DNA of 64,000 nt from Pseudomonas saponiphila (GCF_900105185.1 NZ_FNTJ01000001.1:2004501-2068500), one strand, 5' to 3'. Shown: positions 27,952-37,200, counted from the stretch's first letter. The notes: generated by a model not told the origin, from the letters alone. Made by a program: numbers and translations.

Positions 27952-28404
27952 ATGTCCAATAGAGCGCTGCGCATACTCATTGCCGATGATCAACATTTTC
28001 ATCGGATGCAGATCGAACGAACCTTGAATCAACTCAATTACTACCGCATTGCCCCCGTGCACACACTGGAGGAGCTGCTTTCGCTGGTGGAGTACTCCTG
28101 CGATCCGTTTGATCTGCTGATCATCAACGGCACCCTGGCGACCCACAGCGGTTTCGATCTGCTGGACTTCTGCCTGGACAATCCCCAGCTCGGTCACGCC
28201 CTGATCTATGACAGCCAGCGCTTTCCACCCATCCCCAGCAGCCTGCGGCACCGGATCCAGGCCAGCCGCGCCGAGTTGCCGGACAGCGAGGCGATCCGGC
28301 GGCTGATGCAGCAGATCGATCCGCCGGTGTTCAGGAGCCCCAGGTCGGGCATTCAGTGGCTGCCGGAACTGCAGCACGGTGGCTGGCGCGCTAGCGCCAA
28401 TTGA
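27952..28404 (+). CDS. Stand-alone receiver-like protein lacking the phospho-acceptor Asp
   Basis: A 150-residue protein with a CheY-like fold. The acidic pair is in ILIADDQHF (Asp12-Asp13), but the position after beta-3 that normally holds the phosphorylated Asp is Asn59 (DPFDLLIINGTLATHSGFDL). The usual Lys of beta-5 is also not evident. There is no output domain. It is likely a pseudo-receiver acting by protein contact, as similar Pseudomonas proteins do, but its partner is unknown. A monocistronic unit closed by a strong terminator. Confidence 0.78.
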   Translation: MSNRALRILIADDQHFHRMQIERTLNQLNYYRIAPVHTLEELLSLVEYSCDPFDLLIINGTLATHSGFDLLDFCLDNPQLGHALIYDSQRFPPIPSSLRHRIQASRAELPDSEAIRRLMQQIDPPVFRSPRSGIQWLPELQHGGWRASAN

Positions 28405-28422
28405 TTGAATCGCGCTCTATGC

Positions 28423-28450
28423 AAAACGGCATCCCCAGGGATGCCGTTTT
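28423..28450 (+). terminator. Rho-independent terminator after the receiver gene
   Basis: AAAACGGCATCCC and GGATGCCGTTTT form a 12-bp stem with a short loop ending in a T run. The symmetric A/T flanks allow it to work from both sides, also for the convergent LysR gene. Confidence 0.9.
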
Positions 28451-28495
28451 ACGTTGCGCTGCGGGCAAGGCGTCGCCGATGGAGCCGGCGTCGGT

Positions 28496-29401
28496 TCAGG
28501 CCATGTCGCTGTGGCTGAACTCCTCGCCGAGAAAGTCGATCAGGCTGCGCACCGAAGGCAGCAGGCCGCGGCGCGAGGGGAAGATCGCATGCACGATCCC
28601 GCAGCGCGGCGCCCAGCCGGGCACCAGTTCCTGCAGGCGTCCGGCGTCCAGGTCTTCACGGACCACCACCTTGGGCAGGTGGACGATACCGATGCCCGCC
28701 AGCACCGCATGCCGCAACGCCAGCAGATCGTCGGTGACCATCCGCGGCCGGTGGCGAATCAACGCCTCGGCGCCGTTGGGCCCCAGCAGTTGCCATTGGT
28801 AATCCCGTTGTGCCGCTCCCCAGTGCAGGCTGGGCAGGCCGCTGAGATCGGCCGGTGTCGTCGGGCTCGGCAGACGCTGGAGAAAATCCGGATGCCCCAC
28901 CAGGCACTGGGTGCTGTTGCCCAGTACCTTCATCACCAGGTCGGTATTTTCCAGGGGCGGGAAACGCACCCGCAGGGCAATGTCGAAACCTTCGTGGATC
29001 AAGTCGACCCGGCGGTTGGTGCTCTCGATGAACAGCTCCACCAGGGGGTACTTGAGCATGAAGCGGGTGAGCATCGGCCCGACCCAGGAATTGAGCAGGG
29101 CCGTGGGGCAGGCCACCCGCACCAGCCCCTGGGGTTCGGAGCGGTTGCGCTCAATGACCTCCGCCGCGCCCTCGGCTTCCACCCGCATGGCCAGGCAGCG
29201 CTGGTAGTACTCCTGGCCGATTTCGGTCAGCGAACAGTGGCGGCTGGTGCGTTGGATCAGGCGCACGCCCAGGCGCTCCTCCAACTGGGCGATCCGCCGG
29301 CTGAGCTTGGACTTGGGCATGTCCAGGGCCCGTCCGGCGGCGGCGAATCCGCGGTGCTCCACCACCTGGGTGAAGTAGTAGAGGGTGTTCAGGTCTTCCA
29401 A
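28496..29401 (-). CDS. LysR-family regulator, probable controller of the divergent pirin gene
   Basis: A 301-residue LysR-type regulator. The N-terminal winged helix-turn-helix is NTLYYFTQVVEHRGFAAAGRA...KSKLSRRIAQLEERLGVRLIQR. A substrate-binding domain of the CrgA/DsdC-like class follows (GLVRVACPTALLNSWVGPML). It is transcribed divergently from pirin with a 100-bp shared promoter region, the usual layout for LysR regulation of pirin genes in proteobacteria. The inducer is unknown. Confidence 0.9.
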   Translation of the reverse strand: MEDLNTLYYFTQVVEHRGFAAAGRALDMPKSKLSRRIAQLEERLGVRLIQRTSRHCSLTEIGQEYYQRCLAMRVEAEGAAEVIERNRSEPQGLVRVACPTALLNSWVGPMLTRFMLKYPLVELFIESTNRRVDLIHEGFDIALRVRFPPLENTDLVMKVLGNSTQCLVGHPDFLQRLPSPTTPADLSGLPSLHWGAAQRDYQWQLLGPNGAEALIRHRPRMVTDDLLALRHAVLAGIGIVHLPKVVVREDLDAGRLQELVPGWAPRCGIVHAIFPSRRGLLPSVRSLIDFLGEEFSHSDMA

Positions 29402-29501
29402 GATCGTTCTCCAGATAGAACGCTAAGGGCGATTTTCGCAGTCTAGCGCGGCAAAGGTCTGAGTTTTAAGGTGTGCCCATCAGAAAGTTCTGGAGGGCGA
29501 C

Positions 29502-30377
29502 ATGAAAAACATCATTGGCATCTACACCGCTCCCCGGCCCCATTGGGTCGGTGACGGCTTCCCGGTTCGCACCCTGTTTTCCTACGACAACCTGGGCCAG
29601 CACATCAGCCCGTTCCTGCTGCTGGATCACGCCGGGCCGGCGCAGTTCAGCCCTACCAGCGCCCGCCGTGGTGTCGGCGAGCACCCTCATCGCGGTTTCG
29701 AAACCGTGACCATCGTCTACGACGGTGAAGTGGAACACCGCGACTCCACCGGCAGCGGCGGCAAGATCGGTCCCGGCGACGTGCAGTGGATGACCGCGGC
29801 CTCGGGGATCCTCCACGAAGAGTTCCATTCCGCCGACTTCGCCCGGCGTGGCGGCAACCTGGAAATGGTCCAGCTGTGGGTCAACCTGCCGGCCAAGGAC
29901 AAGCTCGCGGCCCCCGGTTACCAGACCATCGTCGCGGCGGATATTGCGCAGATCCCGCTACCGGGCAATGCCGGCAGCCTGCGCCTGATCGCTGGCGAGT
30001 TCGACGGCCAGCGCGGCCCGGCCCGGACCTTCACCCCGATCGACGTCTGGGACATCCGCCTGCAAGCCGGCAAGCACCTGGAACTGCCCCTGCATTCGGG
30101 ACGTAACACGGCCTTGGTAGTGTTGCGCGGCACCTTGCAGGTCAATGGCCGGGAGCGGGTGGAGCAAGGACAACTGGCGCTGCTGGAGCGCGACGGCGAC
30201 CTGATCAGCCTGGAGGCCGGCAACGACGCCATTGTGCTGTTGCTCAGCGGCGAGCCCATCGACGAACCCATCGTCGGCCACGGCCCGTTCGTGATGAACA
30301 GCGAGGAGGAGATTCATCAGGCCTTCGTCGATTTTCAATCCGGACGCTTCGGCCGGATGGACGCAAACGGTCAATGA
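29502..30377 (+). CDS. Pirin family protein
   Basis: A 291-residue bicupin. The N-terminal cupin has the metal-binding HPHRGFETVT...HEEFHS set (His ~60 and ~62, His ~104, Glu ~106), so iron binding and possible quercetinase-like dioxygenase or redox-sensor activity are expected from the family. The C-terminal cupin is degenerate. GGAGG lies seven bases before the ATG. It is followed by ycaC after 146 bp, possibly in the same regulon. Confidence 0.92.
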   Translation: MKNIIGIYTAPRPHWVGDGFPVRTLFSYDNLGQHISPFLLLDHAGPAQFSPTSARRGVGEHPHRGFETVTIVYDGEVEHRDSTGSGGKIGPGDVQWMTAASGILHEEFHSADFARRGGNLEMVQLWVNLPAKDKLAAPGYQTIVAADIAQIPLPGNAGSLRLIAGEFDGQRGPARTFTPIDVWDIRLQAGKHLELPLHSGRNTALVVLRGTLQVNGRERVEQGQLALLERDGDLISLEAGNDAIVLLLSGEPIDEPIVGHGPFVMNSEEEIHQAFVDFQSGRFGRMDANGQ

Positions 30378-30523
30378 CCGGCTGCGCTGGCGCGGCTGGC
30401 AACGCTAACTAGGCTTTGTCAGTTGCGCGCAACACCCCGACGCCCACCGTTACCCCGGTGGGGCGTGCCACGGGTTTCATTCAAGCCGGGTCTTCCGGCA
30501 TCGATCATTAGCGAGGAGTTCAC

Positions 30524-31150
30524 ATGACCACTGCATACAAGCGTCTGGACAAGGATAACGCCGCCGTTCTGCTGGTAGACCACCAGGCCGGCCTGCTGTC
30601 GCTGGTCCGCGATATCGAGCCCGATCGTTTCAAGAACAACGTGCTGGCCCTGGCCGACCTGGCCAAGTACTTCAAGCTGCCGACCATCCTCACCACCAGT
30701 TTCGAAACCGGCCCCAACGGCCCGCTGGTGCCGGAGCTCAAGGCGCTGTTTCCCGAGGCGCCGTACATTGCCCGCCCTGGTCAGATCAATGCCTGGGACA
30801 ACGAAGACTTCGTCAAGGCAATCAAGGCCACCGGCAAGAAGCAACTGATCATTGCCGGGGTGGTGACCGAGGTGTGCGTGGCATTCCCGGCGCTCTCGGC
30901 CCTGGAAGAAGGTTTTGAGGTCTTTGTGGTCACCGACGCTTCCGGCACTTTCAATGCCCTGACCCGTGACTCGGCCTGGAACCGCATGTCCAATGCCGGC
31001 GCGCAACTGATGACCTGGTTCGGCCTGGCCTGCGAGCTGCATCGCGACTGGCGCAACGACGTCGAGGGCCTGGCGACCCTGTTCTCCAACCACATCCCCG
31101 ACTACCGCAACCTGATGACCAGCTACAACACCCTGACCCAGGGCAAGTAA
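30524..31150 (+). CDS. ycaC: YcaC-like isochorismatase-family hydrolase
   Basis: A 208-residue cysteine-hydrolase-fold protein closely resembling YcaC. The catalytic triad candidates are Asp in VLLVDHQAGLL, Lys in the KATGKKQLIIAG region, and Cys in GVVTEVCVAFPAL. YcaC proteins form octamers, and their substrate is unknown. Preceded by GAGGAG and followed by a good terminator. The position after pirin suggests a shared stress response. Confidence 0.9.
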   Translation: MTTAYKRLDKDNAAVLLVDHQAGLLSLVRDIEPDRFKNNVLALADLAKYFKLPTILTTSFETGPNGPLVPELKALFPEAPYIARPGQINAWDNEDFVKAIKATGKKQLIIAGVVTEVCVAFPALSALEEGFEVFVVTDASGTFNALTRDSAWNRMSNAGAQLMTWFGLACELHRDWRNDVEGLATLFSNHIPDYRNLMTSYNTLTQGK

Positions 31151-31169
31151 CCGAGCGGTCCGCAGCAGG

Positions 31170-31195
31170 CGCCAAGGCCCGAAGGGGCCTTGGCG
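31170..31195 (+). terminator. Hairpin terminator of ycaC
   Basis: An 11-bp stem, CGCCAAGGCCC, with GAAG loop and complementary GGGCCTTGGCG, followed by a short T-containing tail. Confidence 0.7.
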
Positions 31196-31350
31196 TCGTT
31201 GTGCGCGTTGCGTGCCTGCTATCGCTTCGCAGCCACCGGCAACGGCGACAGGTTTGTGGCCAGGGCCTTCAGCGTCCGCAAGCGCCCCCCTATACTGGCT
31301 CCTGTCAAATTCGTGCGACCTTGCCGTTCCCGTCTTGCCGGAGTATCCCG

Positions 31351-32793
31351 ATGTCTTCCCTGTTCAGCGATCACCCGTTGTTGGCCGCGCTGTTCCTGCT
31401 GTTGCTGGATGTAGTGCTCTGGCGCCTGATCGGCAGCCGCGGCGATTACTGGAAGCTGGCGGTGCGGGTGCTGATCTTTTCCCTCTACAGCCTGATGCTG
31501 TTCAACCAGAGCATGAACCCGATGCAGGTCGCGCCCTGGCCCGACGACGTGCCCCTGCACCTGGCCGCCACCGGCCTGCAAATCGGTTGGTGGCTGTTCG
31601 GCGCCCGGACCCTGACGGTGTTGCTCGGCACCCTGATGATGCAGCGGGTCGGGCATAGCGGGCGGCTGTTGCAGGACCTGATGGGCGCGGTGATCTTCCT
31701 GATTGCCATCATCGCCGCCCTGGCCTATGTCCTGGACTTGCCGGTCAAGGGCGTGCTGGCCACCTCCGGCGCCCTGGCGATCATCGTCGGCCTGGCGTTG
31801 CAGAGCACCCTCAGCGATCTGTTTTCCGGAATTGTCCTCAACACCACCAAGCCCTATCAGATCGATGACTGGATCGCCATCGACGGCACCGAGGGGCGGG
31901 TGCTGGATATCGATTGGCGCGCCACCCGGCTGCAGACCTCCCAGGGCAGCATGGTGGTGATTCCCAACTCCCTGGCCTCCAAGGCCAAGATCACCAACTT
32001 CAGCCGCCCCAGCGATATCTACGGTTTATCCATCAGCGTCCAGGTCAGCCCCCATGCCCGCCCGCAGAAAGTCATCGAGGCCCTGGAGCGAGCCATGCTC
32101 GGCTGCCGTTTCCTGCTCGGCACCCCGGCCCCCGGCGTGGCCTTGAAAAGCTCCGGCAGCGATGGCGCAGAATACGAGATCAGCGGTTTTGTCGCCACCA
32201 TGGGCCAGAAGCGCGAAGTGCGTAACCAGCTGTTCGACCTGGCGTTCCGGCATTTGCAGGCCAGTGGCATCAGCCTGCTGTCCACGGGCGAGAGCAGCCA
32301 GGCGCCGGCCTTGTCGCGGCCCCGGGCACTGCTGGACGCGTCGAGCATCTTTTCCACCCTGCGCCCGGAAGAAAAGGACACCTTCAGCCAGAACATGCAC
32401 CTGCAGACCTTCCGCGCGGGTGAAATCATCCTCGCCACCGGCGCCGTCAGCGACCACCTGTTCATCATCGAGTCCGGCGTGGTGACGGTGACCATGCAAC
32501 GTGACGGCAAGCCCTTCGAGGCCGGGCGCATGGGCCCGGGCGAAGTGATTGGCGAAGCCGGAGTGGTGGCCGAACAGGCCACGGTGGCGCAGTTTTCCGC
32601 CAAGACCTTCTGCAGCCTGTACCGCATCGACAATGAGTTCCTCAAGCCTTGCCTGGACGCGCGCCACGACATCAACGAGGCGATGAAGAACCTTCTGGAT
32701 TTTCGTCGGCACATCGCGCAGAGCCTGGCCCAGGCGAGCCCCAAGCCGGTGGCCAAGAAAGGCTTCCTGCAATGGTTGCGCAGCCGCGCCTGA
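31351..32793 (+). CDS. MscS-type mechanosensitive channel fused to a cyclic-nucleotide-binding domain
   Basis: A 480-residue protein. Four or five N-terminal membrane segments (1-175) are followed by the MscS pore/beta region (GLALQSTLSDLFSGIVLNTTKPYQIDDWI, ~180-215) and the vestibule domain to ~305. A Crp-like cNMP domain follows at ~335-450 (FSTLRPEEKDTFSQNM, FRAGEIILATGAVSDHLFIIESGVV, GPGEVIGEAG). The family releases solutes in hypo-osmotic shock; here gating could be tuned by a cyclic nucleotide. The first ATG compatible with a membrane start is 31351. Confidence 0.88.
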   Translation: MSSLFSDHPLLAALFLLLLDVVLWRLIGSRGDYWKLAVRVLIFSLYSLMLFNQSMNPMQVAPWPDDVPLHLAATGLQIGWWLFGARTLTVLLGTLMMQRVGHSGRLLQDLMGAVIFLIAIIAALAYVLDLPVKGVLATSGALAIIVGLALQSTLSDLFSGIVLNTTKPYQIDDWIAIDGTEGRVLDIDWRATRLQTSQGSMVVIPNSLASKAKITNFSRPSDIYGLSISVQVSPHARPQKVIEALERAMLGCRFLLGTPAPGVALKSSGSDGAEYEISGFVATMGQKREVRNQLFDLAFRHLQASGISLLSTGESSQAPALSRPRALLDASSIFSTLRPEEKDTFSQNMHLQTFRAGEIILATGAVSDHLFIIESGVVTVTMQRDGKPFEAGRMGPGEVIGEAGVVAEQATVAQFSAKTFCSLYRIDNEFLKPCLDARHDINEAMKNLLDFRRHIAQSLAQASPKPVAKKGFLQWLRSRA

Positions 32794-32983
32794 GGCCCTG
32801 GCGGCGCTCGGCGATCCGCTGCCGGGCCGCCGAGGCCGCGTGACAACCGCCGAACGCAACGCCTTCGATTGCTTCAGCGTTTGCGCGGTGCCGGCAAAGC
32901 ATGGGCGCCCGCGCCGTCGTATCGTCCAATGGCCCTTGCAACCGAGGCTGATCGAGCCGCCCCCGGAGTGAGGCGCCCCGGTC

Positions 32984-33748
32984 CTAGCGCAAATACGCCC
33001 GCGGCGTGGTGCCGGTCATGGCCTTGAAGAAGGCGATGAAAATGCTGTCGCTGGCAAAGCCCAGCTCGAAGGCGGTGTAGCCGATGCTGCGGCCAGTGGC
33101 GAGCAGCTCGATGGCCCGCATCAGGCGCCACTGCTGGCGCCATTGCTGATAGCTCAGGCCGGTTTCGCGCTGGAAGATTCGGCCGATGGTGCGGCTGCTG
33201 GCGCCGACCCGGGTGGCCAGCACGTGCAATGGCGGCGGCAGTGACTGCAGGTCCGCCAGCAAGGGTTGCAGGCGCTTGTCCCGGGGCAGGGGCAACGACA
33301 GCGGCTGGCGCAGGGCCAGGCGGATTTCCTCGATGCACAGGCCTAGCAGGTGCGGGTAGCGGCCCTGGCTCCAGTCGCAGTCGAAGGCGGCCTGGGCCAT
33401 GGGTTCCAGCACCGCCCGAAGCAGCGGGCTGACCTCGATCACCGCCACCTCCCCGGGCAGTTGCGGGCTCAACTCGGGGCAGAAGTACAGCGAGCGGTAA
33501 TCCACGCTCTGCTGCATTTGTGCACGGTGCGTCACCCCGGCGGGAATCCACGCCGCCCGCGACGGCGGTAGCAGGCACACGCGGTCGGCCAGGGTGATCC
33601 GGGTGCAGCCCTGGCGGGTGTACAGCAGTTGCCCGCGGCGGTGCCGGTGCAGGCCGGAGTCGTGATCGCCGAGGGTCGCGGCGATGCCGATCAGCGGCGC
33701 GCTGAAGCGATCCGGGTCGAACTGTGCCTGTGGTTCTAGCCAGGCCAT
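32984..33748 (-). CDS. AraC-family regulator of the divergent MFS gene
   Basis: A 254-residue protein with an N-terminal cupin (HRHRRGQLLYTRQGC...WIPAGVTHRAQM, ~38-85). The C-terminal pair of helix-turn-helix motifs (LATRVGASSRTIGRIFQRETGLSYQQWRQQ; GYTAFELGFASDSIFIAFFKAMTGTTPRAYLR) resembles NimR-type regulators of efflux. The start at 33748 lies 97 bp from the MFS start, so the two genes share a promoter region. The gap 32794-32983 before it shows no gene. Confidence 0.9.
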   Translation of the reverse strand: MAWLEPQAQFDPDRFSAPLIGIAATLGDHDSGLHRHRRGQLLYTRQGCTRITLADRVCLLPPSRAAWIPAGVTHRAQMQQSVDYRSLYFCPELSPQLPGEVAVIEVSPLLRAVLEPMAQAAFDCDWSQGRYPHLLGLCIEEIRLALRQPLSLPLPRDKRLQPLLADLQSLPPPLHVLATRVGASSRTIGRIFQRETGLSYQQWRQQWRLMRAIELLATGRSIGYTAFELGFASDSIFIAFFKAMTGTTPRAYLR

Positions 33749-33845
33749 GGTTGACGCATTTCCGATAGTTATTGGCAGGGTTGCGATAATACGCCAGGCG
33801 TCGCTGCCTAGAATCGTCGGCAGTTTTTTTGCCGAGCCCTGCCTG

Positions 33846-34979
33846 ATGAATAACCGTTTCCTGTTGCCCCTGGCCCTGGCCCTGCTGATGTTCCCGCAGA
33901 TCGCCCAGACCCTCTACAGCCCGGCCCTGAGCGATATCGGCCAGGCCTTTGGCGTGGCACCCGGGCAAGCGGCCCAGAGCCTTTCATTGTTTGTCCTGGG
34001 CTTTGCCCCGGGGGTGCTGCTGTGGGGCCGCCTGAGTGATCGCTGGGGCCGGCGCCCGGCCTTGCTGGGGGGGCTGGCGCTGTATGCCCTGGCTCTGGTG
34101 CTGGAGCTGCAGGTGCGGAGTTTCAGCGCGCTGTTGCTGTGCCAGGCCCTGGCGGCCCTGGGCGCGGCGGCGGGCTCGGTGGTGACCCAGACCCTGCTGC
34201 GCGACCTGCTTCGCGGCAGCGAGCTGGTGCGGGTGTTTTCCCTGGTGGGCATGTTGCTGGCGGCGAGCCCGGCCATTGGCCTGTTCAGTGGTTCCGCCCT
34301 GGTGCAGGCCTGGGGTTATCGGGGCGCCCTGGGCGCTTTGTTGCTGCTGGCCCTGGCCTTGCTTGGCTGGTGCGCCCGGGCCTTGCCGGAAACCCGCCCG
34401 CCGACCCAGCCCCTGGCGCCCCTGTTCGCGACCCTGTGGCAAATGCTCGGCGACCCGGGCATCTGGCGTTCGGCGCTGCTGGTGGCGCTGTTCAACATTG
34501 CCTTGCTCAGCTACTACAGCCTCGGGCCGTTCCTGTTCCGCGAGCTGGGGCAGGGCGTGCAGTGGTTCGGCTACAGCGGCGCGCTGCTGGCCCTGGGGGC
34601 GGGCCTGGGGGCCTGGCTCAATCGGCGCCTGCTGGCTCGGGGCTGGTCCGCGCGGCGCTTGCTGGTGGTGGCGGCGCTCAGCGTTTTGCTGGGCGCGGGC
34701 GGGGTCCAGGCCTTGCAGCACAGCCTGTGGCTGGTGTTGCCGATGTTCGGCGTGGTGCTCGGCTTCGGCCTGGCGATACCGAATATCCTCGGTTCGGCGC
34801 TGGCCGCCTACGGTGATCGGCTGGGCAGCGCCGGGGCCTGGTTCGGACTGCTTTACTACCTGCTGATCGGCGCTGGCCTGCTGCTGGTGGCCTGGGCCCA
34901 GGCCCTGGCTGCGAGCCTGGCGATATGTGGTGCCGCGGCCTTGATGCTGGTGCTGTGGCGCGTCGCCGGGCGTGGCTGA
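33846..34979 (+). CDS. MFS drug-efflux-type transporter
   Basis: A 377-residue major-facilitator protein with ~12 hydrophobic segments, near the family length of ~390. Motif A is LWGRLSDRWGRRPALLGG after TM2, and motif C-like glycines are in AAGSVVTQTLLRDLL. It resembles Bcr/CflA-type proton antiporters. The start at 33846 has no strong ribosome-binding site. Control by the divergent AraC protein is likely, as in nimR-nimT of E. coli. Substrate unknown. Confidence 0.88.
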   Translation: MNNRFLLPLALALLMFPQIAQTLYSPALSDIGQAFGVAPGQAAQSLSLFVLGFAPGVLLWGRLSDRWGRRPALLGGLALYALALVLELQVRSFSALLLCQALAALGAAAGSVVTQTLLRDLLRGSELVRVFSLVGMLLAASPAIGLFSGSALVQAWGYRGALGALLLLALALLGWCARALPETRPPTQPLAPLFATLWQMLGDPGIWRSALLVALFNIALLSYYSLGPFLFRELGQGVQWFGYSGALLALGAGLGAWLNRRLLARGWSARRLLVVAALSVLLGAGGVQALQHSLWLVLPMFGVVLGFGLAIPNILGSALAAYGDRLGSAGAWFGLLYYLLIGAGLLLVAWAQALAASLAICGAAALMLVLWRVAGRG

Positions 34980-35024
34980 CAGGGTCGGGCAGGGCAGGAC
35001 GCGAACGGGTCAATGGCCGATTGC

Positions 35025-35038
35025 TTGATCATGATCAA
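35025..35038 (+). promoter_or_regulatory. ANR/FNR box upstream of the alcohol dehydrogenase
   Basis: An exact palindrome TTGAT-CATG-ATCAA, 84 bp before the start codon. Confidence 0.8.
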
Positions 35039-35121
35039 GCCTCCGTTGGCGCAATCCGCGCAGCCTGTCGGAAGATTTGCGCCGCCACGCAGAACCTTTC
35101 CCGGTACTGGAGGACTTGAAC

Positions 35122-36195
35122 ATGGCCAAGATGAAAGCAGCGATTTTCGTCGAAAAGAACCGCATCGTGCTGGACGACAAGGACATCCCCGAAATCGGCC
35201 CGCTGGACGCCCTGGTGCGCATCACCACCACCACGATCTGCGGCACCGACGTGCACATCCTGCGCGGTGAATACCCGGTGGCCAAGGGCCTGACCATCGG
35301 TCACGAGCCGGTCGGCGTGATCGAGCGCCTGGGCTCCCAGGTCCGCGGTTTCCATGAGGGCCAGCGGGTGATCGCCGGGGCCATCACCCCCAGCGGCCAG
35401 AGCTATGCCTGCCTGTGTGGCTGCGGCTCCCAGGACGGTCCGGACACCCGCCACGGCTTCCGTGCCACCGGCGGCTGGAAGTTCGGCAACACCATCGACG
35501 GTTGCCAGGCCGAATACGTGCGGGTGCCGGACGCCCTGGCCAACCTGTGCCCGATCCCCGACGGCCTGAGCGACGAAGCAGTGCTGATGTGCCCGGACAT
35601 CATGTCCACCGGTTTCTCCGGGGCCGAGCGCGCCGAGGTCAATATCGGCGACAGCGTGGCGGTGTTCGCCCTGGGGCCCATCGGCCTGTGCGCGGTGGCC
35701 GGGGCCCGGCTCAAGGGCGCCACCACCATCATTGGCGTCGACACCGTGGCCGCGCGCCTGAGCGTGGCGCGCGGGTTGGGTGCGACCCACGTGGTGGACT
35801 TCAAGCAGGGCGACGTGGTCAAGCAGATCATGGACCTTACCGACGGTCGCGGGGTTGATGTGGCGATCGAGGCCCTGGGCACCCAGGGCACCTTCGAATC
35901 GGCGCTGCGGGTGCTGCGTCCGGGGGGCAAGCTGTCGAGCCTGGGGGTCTACTCCAGCGACCTGCGCATCCCCGTCGATGCCTACGCCGCCGGGCTTGGC
36001 GACCTGAGCATCCTCAGCACCCTGTGCCCCGGTGGCAAGGAGCGCATGCGCCGGCTGATGGCGGTGGTCGCCAGCGGCCAGGTCGACCTCAAGCCGCTGG
36101 TCACTCACCGCTTCAAGCTCGATGACATCGAAGCCGCCTATGAGCTGTTCGCCAGCCAGCGCGACGGCGTGATGAAGATCGCCATCACGCCATGA
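35122..36195 (+). CDS. Zinc-dependent alcohol dehydrogenase, NAD(P)-dependent
   Basis: A 357-residue medium-chain dehydrogenase. Catalytic Zn ligands are Cys in TTTTICGTDVH and His-Glu in TIGHEPVGVIE (~60), with Asp in MCPDIMSTGF. The Rossmann motif is VFALGPIGLCAVAGARLKGA (~180). It resembles secondary-alcohol (isopropanol-type) dehydrogenases more than AdhA, and a structural Zn Cys cluster is not clear (YACLCGCGSQ). The exact ANR box upstream points to oxygen-limited expression, perhaps redox balancing by interconverting alcohols and ketones or aldehydes. The ATG at 35122 follows GGAGG. Confidence 0.92.
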   Translation: MAKMKAAIFVEKNRIVLDDKDIPEIGPLDALVRITTTTICGTDVHILRGEYPVAKGLTIGHEPVGVIERLGSQVRGFHEGQRVIAGAITPSGQSYACLCGCGSQDGPDTRHGFRATGGWKFGNTIDGCQAEYVRVPDALANLCPIPDGLSDEAVLMCPDIMSTGFSGAERAEVNIGDSVAVFALGPIGLCAVAGARLKGATTIIGVDTVAARLSVARGLGATHVVDFKQGDVVKQIMDLTDGRGVDVAIEALGTQGTFESALRVLRPGGKLSSLGVYSSDLRIPVDAYAAGLGDLSILSTLCPGGKERMRRLMAVVASGQVDLKPLVTHRFKLDDIEAAYELFASQRDGVMKIAITP

Positions 36196-36213
36196 CCCGC
36201 GCACCGGGTGGCC

Positions 36214-36227
36214 TTGATGCATATCAA
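36214..36227 (+). promoter_or_regulatory. ANR/FNR box upstream of uspA
   Basis: An exact palindrome TTGAT-GCAT-ATCAA, 57 bp before the UspA start. Confidence 0.82.
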
Positions 36228-36284
36228 GGCGCCCGGTCGCGTCAGCCTCGACACTCTGCTCATTACCGTCCAAGGAGGTTCACC

Positions 36285-37196
36285 ATGAGCCAGTACCAGC
36301 GCCTGTTGCTGATTGCCGACCCCCAGCAGCACCAATCTCCCGCAGCCCGCCGCGCCGCCGCCCTGGCCCAGGCCAGTGGCGCCGCGCTGCATGCCCTGGT
36401 GTTCGTCGAACCGCCGGCGCGCACCTACCTGTGGGAAGAGCACCTGGAAGACAGCGAACGCCAGGCCTACCTGCAGCGCCATGAGCGCTGGTTGCAGGTG
36501 GAAGCCGAGTGGATGCGCGAGCAGGGCGTTGAGGTCACCACCCAGGTGATCTGGAGCACCCAGGTGCTCAAGGACATGCTGGCCTACATCGACGAGTTCC
36601 AGCCCGACCTGCTGATCAAGGACGTGACCCTGGAGTCGGCCCTCAAGCGGGTCTTCGTCACCCCGCTGGACTGCCACCTGCTGCGCGAGGCGCCGGTGCC
36701 GGTGCACCTGGTCAACGACGCTCCGCACAAACTGCCCCGGCGCATCGTCGCCGCCGTCGACCCGGCTCAGTCCGACACCCAGATCAGCGGCCTCAACGGC
36801 CTGATCATCCGGGCCGCCAACGCCCTGGCCCTGCAATGCGATGCCCAACTGCACCTGCTGTATGCCTACGACCTGATGCCGATGCTCGACGGCGTGGCGC
36901 CGGTGGCCTCCACCGCCTGGAGCGTCAATTGCCTGGACGAGCTGCGCGAATCCCTGCACAAGGAGTTCGAACGCCTGGGCGATGAATACAACGTGCCCCA
37001 GGAATTTCGCCACTTCATCATGGGCCCGCCGGTGCCGGGCATCGCCCAGTTCGTCGACGAATACCTGGTGGACGTGGTGGTCATGGGCACCGTGCACCGC
37101 ACGGGTTTTGGCCGGCTGATCGGCAGCACCACCGAGCGTGCCTTGTACTCGATGCCGGGCAGCATTTTGGCGGTGAAAGGCGGCGCAGCTTGCTGA
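36285..37196 (+). CDS. Tandem universal stress protein (UspE-like)
   Basis: A 303-residue protein with two UspA domains (~1-140 and ~150-303). The second has the nucleotide-binding type motif VVMGTVHRTGFGRLIGSTTERAL, and the first has a weaker one. In P. aeruginosa, Usp proteins under ANR control help survive oxygen limitation; the exact ANR box here fits that role. AAGGAGG lies before the ATG. It follows the alcohol dehydrogenase by 89 bp but has its own box. Confidence 0.92.
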   Translation: MSQYQRLLLIADPQQHQSPAARRAAALAQASGAALHALVFVEPPARTYLWEEHLEDSERQAYLQRHERWLQVEAEWMREQGVEVTTQVIWSTQVLKDMLAYIDEFQPDLLIKDVTLESALKRVFVTPLDCHLLREAPVPVHLVNDAPHKLPRRIVAAVDPAQSDTQISGLNGLIIRAANALALQCDAQLHLLYAYDLMPMLDGVAPVASTAWSVNCLDELRESLHKEFERLGDEYNVPQEFRHFIMGPPVPGIAQFVDEYLVDVVVMGTVHRTGFGRLIGSTTERALYSMPGSILAVKGGAAC

Positions 37197-37200
37197 ACAG

